24,623 bases of DNA, from NCBI GenBank assembly GCA_016783985.1, contig JADHVM010000004.1:1-24623 (forward strand). The letters run 5' to 3'. A program made the translations under genes and the position numbers. Origin of the DNA: Actinomycetota bacterium. Its GTDB lineage: Bacteria > Actinomycetota > Humimicrobiia > Humimicrobiales > Humimicrobiaceae. This document shows, in pieces, positions 15,678-22,403 of the stretch (position 1 is its first letter; every line of letters begins with the position of its first letter). Below the pieces are notes generated by a model that worked only from the letters and a program-made list of their open reading frames with translations, made no database searches and was not told where the DNA came from.

Positions 15678-16532
15678 TTATTCATATGTAACGGGTATCT
15701 GAGTATGGGCGCCCTCTGACCGATGATCCCAGACATATACGCCTATCATATAAGTTCCTGGGGTTGGGGGAGTAATTAAAGTTGTTGGGTTTATTGTTTC
15801 GTCAGTGAATACACCCCCATACCACTGATAAGTTAATGGATCTCCATCAGGGTCAACTGTCTCTACCCTGATCCTATAAGGGATTTCTCCAGAAATGTAA
15901 GCATCTCCAGGAGGATAATCAACATCGGGGAGTTTTTCTATTATAATTTCTCCAATAATTTCAGGGGGATTATTTTCAACAAAATTCATATCAACTAAAT
16001 AAGAATCTGTTCCTTCCCTGCTATCTGAAACTTCCATAGTTAGGGTATAAGCACCTGCTTCATTAGGTGATTCCCAATGTAATTCAGCATTGTTGTTATC
16101 AATTTTAGTAACATCAAAATTAGTACCCCGGCTATCATATGCTCTGTATTGAAGTTCATCACCATCTTCATCATATGCTTCTATGGTAAATATAACATCT
16201 AAAATTGTTATTCCTGGGACAGCAGGAAGTTCATCAAACATGCCTTCTGAGGTTGCAAATTCTACATCCACACCTGCAACTTCTATCTCCTCTATAACTG
16301 GAGGATTATTGCCTTCTACAGGTGCTTCTGTGCTCTGGGCGTCTTCTGTGTTTTGGGATTCTTGAGTTGTTATTGTAGTTTGCTGCTCTATTTCAGGCTT
16401 TTCTTCTGTTTTTTCTTCTTCAGGGACAGTTATCTCTATTGGGGTTCCACATAGGTTGCATGTTACTGCAGTAGCAAAAAGAGAAATTATTATTAGAATA
16501 GAGGAGAGTATAAATAGCTTATTTTTTTTCAT
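15678..16532 (-). CDS. Exported protein with two PKD/cadherin-like Ig domains (copy 2)
   Basis: This 284-residue paralogue of the preceding protein has the same signal peptide and CNLCG start (Cys25, Cys28), a Glu/Gln/Thr-rich linker (about 35-72) and two domains opening with NPPV and NPPE. The motifs YDEDGDELQYRAYDS and DPDGDPLTYQWYGG are shared with copy 1. AAGGAGG lies just before the ATG. The leader is alignable with copy 1 for about 35 bp upstream. It then diverges into a remnant of an ATPase gene, so copy 2 seems to have landed in, or recombined with, that gene. It probably acts as a surface structural or binding protein, but the function is unknown. Confidence 0.85.
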   Translation of the reverse strand: MKKNKLFILSSILIIISLFATAVTCNLCGTPIEITVPEEEKTEEKPEIEQQTTITTQESQNTEDAQSTEAPVEGNNPPVIEEIEVAGVDVEFATSEGMFDELPAVPGITILDVIFTIEAYDEDGDELQYRAYDSRGTNFDVTKIDNNNAELHWESPNEAGAYTLTMEVSDSREGTDSYLVDMNFVENNPPEIIGEIIIEKLPDVDYPPGDAYISGEIPYRIRVETVDPDGDPLTYQWYGGVFTDETINPTTLITPPTPGTYMIGVYVWDHRSEGAHTQIPVTYE

Positions 16533-16735
16533 AATACCTCCTTGGAAGTATTATTTATGATGTATTGGTTGTTATCTGCATATGGATACCAGAAGCTAAA
16601 TTGGAAAGCATTATCCACATTTTTATAAGTATTTCTGCCTAGCTCTGCCTCATCAATAATTAGTGTTCCTTTATATTTATTTACTAATCTAAATATAGGT
16701 GCAGCAGATACATCTCCTGTGGTATAAATTGACTT
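16529..16735 (-). pseudogene. Primase/helicase-type ATPase fragment (Walker B region)
   Basis: A 68-codon open stretch on the minus strand contains TTGDVSAAPIFRLV and GTLIIDEAE. It resembles the segment leading to Walker B in plasmid/phage-type ATPases such as DUF3631-like helicases, where a GAxTxAxIFR...GTLxxDEAD pattern occurs. A stop lies directly upstream and no Walker A is present. The frame ends at 16529, overlapping the first codon of PKD copy 2. It is a relic of a mobile-element gene. Confidence 0.45.
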
Positions 16736-16763
16736 TTAGCATATATAAAGAAATGATTTTTTT

Positions 16764-16772
16764 TGGTATAAT
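16764..16772 (+). promoter_or_regulatory. Extended -10 promoter immediately before mazG-like gene
   Basis: TGGTATAAT (TATAAT at 16767-16772) is a perfect extended -10 element. The ATG follows after only 7 nt, so the transcript is predicted to start at or within a base or two of the start codon. No Shine-Dalgarno sequence exists. Confidence 0.6.
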
Positions 16773-16779
16773 TTAACAA

Positions 16780-17112
16780 ATGCAAGAAGACTTAGATAAA
16801 ATTTTAAAATTTCAAAAAGAAAGGGACTGGAAGCAGTTTCACTCGCCAAAGAACCTTGCCATATCACTATCAATTGAAGCAGCAGAAATATTAGAGCTAT
16901 TTCAATGGACAAAAGACAATAACTTACCCGAAGATAAAAGAATAGAACTTAAAGAAGAATTAGCGGATGTTTATTATTACCTGCTACTTCTTGCATATGA
17001 ATCTGGAATGGATATAAAAAAGACTTTTAAAGAGAAGATGACTTTAAACGAAAAGAGATACCCTGTAGATAAAGCCAAAGGTAATTCAAAAAAATACAAT
17101 GAACTAAAATGA
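16780..17112 (+). CDS. MazG-like nucleotide pyrophosphohydrolase
   Basis: A 110-residue all-alpha NTP pyrophosphatase of the MazG/RS21-C6 (iMazG-like) type, hydrolysing (d)NTPs to NMP and pyrophosphate. The metal-binding motif is visible: SIEAAEILELFQW with Glu33 and Glu36, then KEELADVYYYLLLLA with Glu60 and Asp63. The N-terminus LDKILKFQKERDWKQFHSPKNLA is typical. Such small enzymes clean up non-canonical nucleotides and are common on mobile elements and in phages. The start lacks a ribosome binding site and follows a -10 box by 7 nt. A 50-codon ORF overlaps its stop codon (ATGA). Confidence 0.9.
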   Translation: MQEDLDKILKFQKERDWKQFHSPKNLAISLSIEAAEILELFQWTKDNNLPEDKRIELKEELADVYYYLLLLAYESGMDIKKTFKEKMTLNEKRYPVDKAKGNSKKYNELK

Positions 17113-17261
17113 GTATAATCCTACAACCTGCTAGAGACAGAGATTCAACAAAACATTATGTAGATACAGTATTAAATCCTGTAAATATTTCAAGAATAGC
17201 ACCATATGTTAATTCTAGTGAATTGTCTAATATAAAAAATAATAAAGATTATATTTTTTAA
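17109..17261 (+). CDS. Short ORF coupled to mazG-like gene, possibly a truncated gene
   Basis: The ATG overlaps the mazG-like stop codon (ATGA), which suggests translational coupling. It encodes 50 residues including LQPARDRDSTKHYVDTVLNP and ending in a Lys/Asn-rich tail. The pattern QPAxxxxxxxHYxDTxxNPV reads like the N-terminus of a longer enzyme, so I suspect the remnant of a downstream partner gene cut off by the insertion of the PKD gene that follows. I do not recognise the family. Confidence 0.4.
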   Translation: MSIILQPARDRDSTKHYVDTVLNPVNISRIAPYVNSSELSNIKNNKDYIF

Positions 17262-17300
17262 GCCATAACATAATTTAAAAACTATTGAGGAGAGGGAAAA

Positions 17301-18170
17301 ATGAAAAAAAGGTTTTACCACATAATAAGCATTTTAGTTATTGTTATCTTTTTTTCAGCTGCCGCAATATGCAATTTTGGACAGGCAACAGCAGCGGATG
17401 CAGGCGATGATACATCGGGACAGGAGGATGCTTCTGACAGTGGAAAAGACAAAACTTCTGATGAGGATTCCAAGGGCTCATCCTCAACAACAGATAAAGA
17501 CAGCTCAGGCAAGGATGATAAATCCGGTTCCCAGGACTCAGGCGATAAGAGCTCAAGTGATTCTAAAAGCACTTCAAACCAAAAGCCTGTTATCAAGGAT
17601 ATAAACCTGAGCAGCTCTGATCTGGACATAGGGCTTTCTTATGATGTAACAGGTGATGCTTCAGACCCTGATAATGACCCGCTAACTTATAAATGGAGCG
17701 TAGATGGAGGCTCAATAGATGATCCTAATACAAGGACAATTGTATGGACAACTCCAATGTTTCCTGAAACTTATCACATAACACTTGAGGTCAGTGACGG
17801 AAAGGGAGGGGAAGCCACAATGACAAAAGCCGTAAGGGTTGAAGACCTGGCCTCTGCTATTGGTCAGCCTCCCGGGGATAATCCGCCGGTCATTACTGAT
17901 TTTGTCACTATGCCCGGAGAACCTGTGTACACTGATAGTGACTATAAATTGCAGGTATTTGCTACAGATCCGGATAATGATATTGTTAGCTACAGTTTTA
18001 CTGTATCAGGTGGAACATTGAGCAACCAGAGCTCTAATATTATAACCTGGTCAACTCCCTCAGATGCAGATTTCTATACGGTAAATGTTACAGTAACTGA
18101 CAGTCAGGGTAATACTGCAATTTTGTCAATGGATATAGGAGTTGAATATGAATTTGAAGTAATCCAATAG
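17301..18170 (+). CDS. Exported protein with Ser/Asp-rich linker and two PKD domains (copy 3)
   Basis: A 289-residue exported protein. The signal peptide ends SAAAIC (Cys24), followed by NFG; the second cysteine seen in the paralogues is absent. Residues about 32-93 form a Ser/Asp/Lys/Gly-rich disordered stalk. Two PKD-like domains follow (about 94-182 and 194-283), with SDPDNDPLTYKWS, SDGKGGEA and TDPDNDIVSYSF. The ribosome binding site GGAGAGGG lies before the ATG. The architecture is that of the two minus-strand copies, but the sequence has diverged far more and the strand is opposite. It probably has a surface-exposed structural or adhesive role; no catalytic domain is seen. Confidence 0.82.
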   Translation: MKKRFYHIISILVIVIFFSAAAICNFGQATAADAGDDTSGQEDASDSGKDKTSDEDSKGSSSTTDKDSSGKDDKSGSQDSGDKSSSDSKSTSNQKPVIKDINLSSSDLDIGLSYDVTGDASDPDNDPLTYKWSVDGGSIDDPNTRTIVWTTPMFPETYHITLEVSDGKGGEATMTKAVRVEDLASAIGQPPGDNPPVITDFVTMPGEPVYTDSDYKLQVFATDPDNDIVSYSFTVSGGTLSNQSSNIITWSTPSDADFYTVNVTVTDSQGNTAILSMDIGVEYEFEVIQ

Positions 18171-18181
18171 TCCGTGGAGGA

Positions 18182-18598
18182 TCAAATGAGTAAAGAGCAG
18201 AGTATTTCTAAAGCAAAACTTTTTGTAATCTTTGAAGTAGAGATATATCCAGCACTCAGGGAAACCAAAAGATCAAAATCATTTATTCTTTTATCAAAAT
18301 TAGTTCTGTAGTCAGCCAGATGAAATACAATAGATAGTTCTTTTTTATACTGCTTATGTTTTTTTATGTAGTCTATAATGTTTTTATCTTGAAAGAATTT
18401 CTCTGTCTTTTTATAGCTATCTACATACATGACATCAGAGAAAACACGAGATGGCACCAAATCACAATAGCTACCTGGATACAATACCTTTTTTATATCA
18501 AATCTTTTTGCTGTTTCTTCAAACGCAGAAAGTCTTGTAATGTAGTCACTTAAATATTTGTTAAACTCTGCTAATACAGTTAATTTCTTTGAGCTCAT
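18182..18598 (-). CDS. Hypothetical protein, probably C-terminally truncated
   Basis: A 138-residue soluble protein containing KKVLYPGSYCDLVPSRVF, VMYVDS, FHLADY and FDLLVSLSAGYIS. It resembles, from memory, an uncharacterised family of about 190 residues (pattern VLYPGSYxHxxPSFxFxxVxYVDxD...FDLLISxYAGFxS) with a methyltransferase-like layout. In those proteins the chain continues with a CKxYLxxGG segment. Here it breaks off after AGYIS into an unrelated tail and stops 12 bp from the end of the convergent PKD gene. A gene fragment is therefore likely, and it may be non-functional. No clear ribosome binding site precedes the ATG. Confidence 0.5.
   Translation of the reverse strand: MSSKKLTVLAEFNKYLSDYITRLSAFEETAKRFDIKKVLYPGSYCDLVPSRVFSDVMYVDSYKKTEKFFQDKNIIDYIKKHKQYKKELSIVFHLADYRTNFDKRINDFDLLVSLSAGYISTSKITKSFALEILCSLLI
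18186..18311 (+). pseudogene. 5' remnant of a gene that once followed PKD copy 3
   Basis: The PKD stop at 18170 is followed by GTGGAGG and, 5 nt later, an ATG opening a 41-codon frame starting MSKEQSISKAKLFVI. The remaining part reads antisense through the truncated hypothetical gene. The excellent start site suggests that only the first 15 or so codons are native and that the rest is a junction artefact. Confidence 0.3.
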
Positions 18599-18675
18599 GT
18601 GATATTCGGCTTAATATATAAATAGGAAAAATTTTATAGGGGTTTTATAAAATACTCAAATTATTAAGCTTCTTA

Positions 18676-18728
18676 ATTTAATTAATTCTTCAAAAAATGG
18701 TTTGGAATTTCGTAACTTGGGGCAGACA
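18676..18728 (+). repeat. Family C repeat, copy C1
   Basis: It shares AATTTCGTAACTTGGGGCAG and the preceding AT-rich TTAATTAATTC...GGTTYG with 22216-22268. Confidence 0.55.
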
Positions 18729-18776
18729 ATAAGTAGTGAGTAGCATGGTGGGGTGAATAAAGTATCTTAAAAACTC

Positions 18777-18847
18777 AGTTCTGGTATTAAAATAATCTTA
18801 TCTGAACTTGCAATCCTGGTTCTAACTTCGTTCGCTATGGCCAGCCA
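18777..18847 (+). repeat. Family A 71-bp repeat, copy A4
   Basis: This ungapped copy shares a 42-44 bp 5' extension (from 18735) with A1. Confidence 0.75.
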
Positions 18848-18998
18848 CCTGTCACTTTAATCTCTTCTCGCAGGAAAGCTTTAAGTTTCCACTGTATCAG
18901 GATTTTCTTATCCAGCATAAAGCTGCTGGTTCTAATTATTTTAACAAATATATTTTTATTTAGACTTTAAGCAAAGTAATTTACACGCTTGACAACGT

Positions 18999-19027
18999 TC
19001 TAATCTTTAAGTATGATTTGCTTTGTA
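18999..19027 (+). promoter_or_regulatory. Near-consensus promoter of AbrB-ABC operon
   Basis: TTGACA (18999-19004), a 17-bp spacer and TATGAT (19022-19027) form an almost perfect sigma70-type promoter 44 nt before the AbrB-like start codon. So strong a promoter upstream of a DNA-binding protein gene suggests autorepression, but no operator can be identified by eye. Confidence 0.7.
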
Positions 19028-19071
19028 AATAAGATAAATCTTGTAATAACAATGTAAGCGGGGAATTAGGC

Positions 19072-19341
19072 ATGAAGACACCAGAGGGTAAAAAATTCTA
19101 TGGCTCAGTAACGGTAAGTGAGCGGGGACAGGTAGTCATACCAGCAGACGCCAGGAAGGATTTTGACATTAAAACCGGTGATAAGTTGCTTGTTTTTGGG
19201 GATCTGGAAAGAGGACTTGGGATTGCCACTTTTGATATTATGCAAAGAACGATGGATGGTACTGCGGAGCTTTTTAATGAAATAGGGTCAACAATTAAGA
19301 GTAAAGAGAACAAAGGATCTAAATCAGATAATAGGACTTAA
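19072..19341 (+). CDS. AbrB/SpoVT-family DNA-binding protein
   Basis: An 89-residue protein with a SpoVT-AbrB swapped-hairpin domain at about 11-52: GSVTVSERGQVVIPADARKD followed by DIKTGDKLLVFGD. It probably binds DNA as a dimer or tetramer and regulates the operon it heads. The C-terminal 35 residues are helical then polar. The start has only a weak binding site (GGGG, about 9 nt upstream). The ABC ATPase gene follows after 9 nt, so all four genes are likely co-transcribed. An antitoxin role (MazE-like) is unlikely because no toxin gene is adjacent. Confidence 0.88.
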   Translation: MKTPEGKKFYGSVTVSERGQVVIPADARKDFDIKTGDKLLVFGDLERGLGIATFDIMQRTMDGTAELFNEIGSTIKSKENKGSKSDNRT

Positions 19342-19350
19342 GGATATTAA

Positions 19351-20277
19351 ATGAACTCAGTGATAAGTATAAAAGACGTGAAAAAGACTCTGGGGAACCG
19401 GGATGTTCTAAAGGGAATAAGCTTCACTGTAGAAAAGGGAGATATCTTCGGTTACCTCGGCCCTAATGGAGCCGGTAAGACTACTACCATCAGAATACTT
19501 CTTGGTCTGCTTCAAGCTGATTCGGGCAAGCTGGATATTCTGGGACAGGATATTAATCTAAGTGAAACTCGAAGGAAAATAGGTTTTGTCCTTGATTCTG
19601 ACGGCCTCTACGATAATATGACGGCTGAAGAGAATCTGACGTATTACTCCCAGATCTATGGTTTGCCCAAAGTTGATGAAAGATTTGATGAACTCCTTAG
19701 TATGGTAGACCTGGAGAGCAGAGCTAAAGATAGGGTAGGTACCTATTCCAAAGGAATGAGGCAGAGGCTGGCTTTAGCCAGAGCTATGGTGCATAACCCA
19801 GAGGTTCTGGTCATGGATGAACCTACAGCCGGAGTTGACCCTTCAGGACAGATAGAAATAAGGCAGATCATGCTCAATGTGGCGGGAAAAGAAAATAAGA
19901 CTATTTTCTTGAGCTCCCATAATCTGGATGAGGTTCAGCGGATCTGTAACCGCATTGCCCTTATAGATAGGGGTGAAATAAAGCTCTATGGTGAACTGGA
20001 AAGTCTGCGTCAGAAAATGGGCAAGGGTGGAGTGGTAATTGAGACTAGCCGATATATTCCAGAGTCATTACTGGCTGAACTTAAAGAGCTAACCCATCTG
20101 GGATTTCAGAAAAAGAAGGAAAGGATTCTTATTTTTTCACCTCAGAAAGGAACGGAGGTCTCAGATATTATTAGCCTTCTTACCAGTCGTGGTATAAAAA
20201 TTGAGGAAGCAATAAAAAAAGAAGCATCTCTTGAAGAAATGTACTCCACTATTTTAAAAGAGACCGAGTCATCATGA
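19351..20277 (+). CDS. ABC transporter ATP-binding protein
   Basis: A 308-residue nucleotide-binding subunit of an ABC-2 type exporter. Walker A GPNGAGKTT is at 37-45, the signature YSKGMRQ at 132-138, Walker B VLVMDEP at 152-158 (catalytic Glu157) and the switch histidine His190 in LSSHNLDE. The extra C-terminal domain (about 215-305) is usual for the CcmA/DrrA class, which moves drugs, lipids or peptides. It overlaps the first permease gene by 4 nt (ATGA) and is thus translationally coupled. The substrate cannot be inferred. Confidence 0.95.
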   Translation: MNSVISIKDVKKTLGNRDVLKGISFTVEKGDIFGYLGPNGAGKTTTIRILLGLLQADSGKLDILGQDINLSETRRKIGFVLDSDGLYDNMTAEENLTYYSQIYGLPKVDERFDELLSMVDLESRAKDRVGTYSKGMRQRLALARAMVHNPEVLVMDEPTAGVDPSGQIEIRQIMLNVAGKENKTIFLSSHNLDEVQRICNRIALIDRGEIKLYGELESLRQKMGKGGVVIETSRYIPESLLAELKELTHLGFQKKKERILIFSPQKGTEVSDIISLLTSRGIKIEEAIKKEASLEEMYSTILKETESS

Positions 20278-21023
20278 AAGACACAAATCTGCTAATTATT
20301 ACCAGCATTAGAAATAACCTTCGGTCAAAGATTACACTCATTGTTTATATTGCTGTAGTAACTGTAGTAATAATATGCGTTTTAGGCATAGCAATAGCTT
20401 TCTGTCTTTTCTTTATAGCTCCAGCGATGGATGTAGAATTACCGGACAGGTCTGAACTGGAGCTCTATCTCGGTTTAATTATGTATACCACCTGCTTTAT
20501 TGGCTTAGGGGTAAATCTAAATGCATTTGCCTTCCAATCCATGACAAGAGAAAAGTCCCGTGGTAATATAGAATCGCTTCTGGCTACCCCGCTTAAAGTG
20601 AAAGATATCTGGATAGCCAAGAGTCTGGCCGTCTTTGTGCCGGGCCTGGTTCTGGGAGAGATCCTTACACTTATAGTCCTAATCGCAATAAACTATATAT
20701 ATTTTGTTCCCAAAATAGGCTTTTTATTTACCCCCTGGATAGCCATGAGCAGTTTAATTACTGTCCCGCTTATCTATCTCTGTCTCAGCCTTCTTGTTCA
20801 CCTTATCGGGCTGACCGGAAAACCGGCTACTGGTAATATTATCGTCCAGGTCTTTCTACCCATTATCATCACACTGATGATAAACATTATAGTTCGTCAT
20901 ATTCTGGATATCACTTCATGGCCCTTCACCCTGGTTAACCTCGGAATAGCTGCCGCAATCGCCATCACAATTATATTTCTCCGGTCCCGCCTTACCAGGG
21001 AAAGAATAGTATTATCACGTTAG
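20274..21023 (+). CDS. ABC-2 type transporter permease, first of a pair
   Basis: A 249-residue integral membrane protein with about six hydrophobic helices (first at about 20-45, last at about 220-240). The cytoplasmic segment after helix 2 reads MTREKSRGNIESLLATPLKVKDIWIAKSLAV, the coupling-helix region shared with the second permease (EKVNGNIASLLATPL). The ATG overlaps the ATPase stop codon. It is probably half of a heterodimeric channel with the downstream protein. Confidence 0.9.
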   Translation: MKDTNLLIITSIRNNLRSKITLIVYIAVVTVVIICVLGIAIAFCLFFIAPAMDVELPDRSELELYLGLIMYTTCFIGLGVNLNAFAFQSMTREKSRGNIESLLATPLKVKDIWIAKSLAVFVPGLVLGEILTLIVLIAINYIYFVPKIGFLFTPWIAMSSLITVPLIYLCLSLLVHLIGLTGKPATGNIIVQVFLPIIITLMINIIVRHILDITSWPFTLVNLGIAAAIAITIIFLRSRLTRERIVLSR

Positions 21024-21032
21024 GAGTCCAAT

Positions 21033-21785
21033 TTGAGAAGAATGAGTGTTGTTTTTAAGAGAGATTTCAGGGAGCTTCGGCAAACCAGTGCCTTTCTTAT
21101 TATAATCATTGTATTTACTGTACTTACCATCATTACCGCTGTGGTCGTCAACATTGCTTTAAGCAGACAGGAATGGTTACAAATGGAAGCGGTAGCCAAG
21201 CCTATACTGGAACTGATAATAGGCCTCATTGCTTACTTCTTACCGCTGTTTATCCTTATGACCTTCATCTGGGCTTTCGCCAATCTGCCCATAGTCAAAG
21301 AGAAGGTTAATGGAAACATTGCGTCCCTCTTAGCTACTCCGCTCAGTCCTAAAGAAATCTGGATAAGTAAAAGTTTGGCTATCTTCCTTCCTGGGTTTGC
21401 CATCTCTGCTGTTTCCACACTAATAGTCCTTCTTGCGATAAATTTTATTACCATAAGACCAGTAACAGGAAATTTTGTCCTGCCAGTCCCATTGCTGATT
21501 ACCTGCTTTCTTATCAATCCCCTGGTTTTCTTCGGATTGCTACTGTTCATTGTTCTTTTCTCTCTGGCCAATAACCCTGACATAGCTATAGCACCCTCCT
21601 TTATAGTCGGATTTGGTTTAATGATAGGAATCCCGTTGGGAGTAGCTACAGGAGCCATTAACCTTGCCTCCTGGTCTTTTTCCTTATGGTATCTTGTCGG
21701 GACTATGGTTATTTGGACAGTCGTTTGCTTCCTTTCCCGCCTTCTTACCAAAGAGAATATCGTCCTATCGAGCAAGGGGGATTGA
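21033..21785 (+). CDS. ABC-2 type transporter permease, second of a pair
   Basis: A 250-residue membrane protein paralogous to the preceding one: EKVNGNIASLLATPLSPKEIWISKSLAI matches its coupling region, and both end in RLTRERIVLS/RLLTKENIVLS. It has six predicted transmembrane helices. The start is a TTG at 21033, supported by AGGAG 7 nt upstream, which overlaps the stop codon of the first permease. An ATG three codons later is possible. It is the last gene of the operon, and no clear terminator follows. Confidence 0.9.
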   Translation: MRRMSVVFKRDFRELRQTSAFLIIIIVFTVLTIITAVVVNIALSRQEWLQMEAVAKPILELIIGLIAYFLPLFILMTFIWAFANLPIVKEKVNGNIASLLATPLSPKEIWISKSLAIFLPGFAISAVSTLIVLLAINFITIRPVTGNFVLPVPLLITCFLINPLVFFGLLLFIVLFSLANNPDIAIAPSFIVGFGLMIGIPLGVATGAINLASWSFSLWYLVGTMVIWTVVCFLSRLLTKENIVLSSKGD

Positions 21786-21850
21786 ATCATTACAAGAAAC
21801 CATACAGATACTCTGCACCCGGTAAAGGTAAAATGATTTGTTAAAATTTT

Positions 21851-21921
21851 AATTTAGGTATAAAAATATCCCTGTCTAACCCAATAATCCTGGTTCTAAC
21901 TTCGTCCGCTATGGCCAGCCA
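21851..21921 (+). repeat. Family A 71-bp repeat, copy A5
   Basis: This ungapped copy lies 65 bp after the stop of the second permease. It differs from A2 mainly in the first ten bases and in TTCGTCCGC. Confidence 0.75.
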
Positions 21922-21949
21922 TGATTGACTCACCATTATTTAGCGGTTA

Positions 21950-22057
21950 TTAAATATTTTTCCTTTTATTTATTAAATAAAAAATATTATCAACTACAAG
22001 ATACATAAATATAGCAATTGCTATTAAAAAAACAGCTGACTTTATTAAAACTAACAT
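21950..22057 (-). CDS. Possible small single-span membrane protein
   Basis: A 35-codon frame from an ATG: a hydrophobic run (about residues 8-30, AVFLIAIAIFMYLVV) followed by NKRKN at the C-terminus. A TTGACA hexamer lies about 75 nt upstream. The ribosome binding site is poor and the region very AT-rich, so a chance frame is quite possible. Confidence 0.22.
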   Translation of the reverse strand: MLVLIKSAVFLIAIAIFMYLVVDNIFYLINKRKNI

Positions 22058-22215
22058 TTGACTTTTATCCAATGATATATTTAAACAATCACTTACAAAT
22101 GTAATGTTACTACTTTTATTATAATTTTGTCAAATTTTTTTTATATAATCTTTACAAAAGTTTAATATATTAATATAAAAAGTATTATAAATTAATAGTC
22201 AATATATTTATTTAT

Positions 22216-22268
22216 ATTAATTAATTCCTCTAAAATTTGGTTCGAAATTTCGTAACTTGGGGCAGCCA
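22216..22268 (+). repeat. Family C repeat, copy C2
   Basis: This is the second copy of the C element, with AATTTCGTAACTTGGGGCAG identical to C1 and an alignable AT-rich left part. Flanks on the right differ. Confidence 0.55.
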
Positions 22269-22403
22269 ATTACATCTCTGATGGGCTCTTCAGGCTCTTC
22301 AATGTTTATTTAAATAACCAATTTGTAAAAAAAGTTATATAATAATTCTTAGAAATTACATTTAAATATATATACTGCTTAGCTTCAGACTTAAGAGGCT
22401 ATT

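Larger units (their letters stand above)
18599..19071. other. Spacer with repeats C1 and A4 upstream of the AbrB-ABC operon
   Basis: It contains family C copy C1 (about 18676-18728), the AGTGAGTAGCATGGT extension (18735), family A copy A4 (18777-18847) and the operon promoter (18999-19027). A 43-codon minus-strand open stretch ending in A4 (18835-18966; EIKVTGGWP stop) may be another recombinase C-terminal relic. Confidence 0.5.
21786..22403. other. AT-rich spacer with repeats A5 and C2
   Basis: It contains family A copy A5 (21851-21921), a minus-strand 35-codon frame encoding a single hydrophobic segment (21950-22057) and family C copy C2 (22216-22268). A TATAAT box at 22338-22343 may serve the next gene. 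It is otherwise featureless. Confidence 0.5.

Noticed and set aside
19072..19341. AbrB-like protein as a toxin-antitoxin antitoxin
   Set aside because: The next gene is an ABC ATPase, not a PIN, MazF or similar toxin, and the gene is arranged as the regulator of an exporter operon.
22236..22262. GGTTCGAAAT motif resembling a tRNA T-loop
   Set aside because: No acceptor stem, D-arm or anticodon arm can be folded around it. The sequence belongs to repeat C2, and copy C1 has a changed motif (GGTTTGGAAT).
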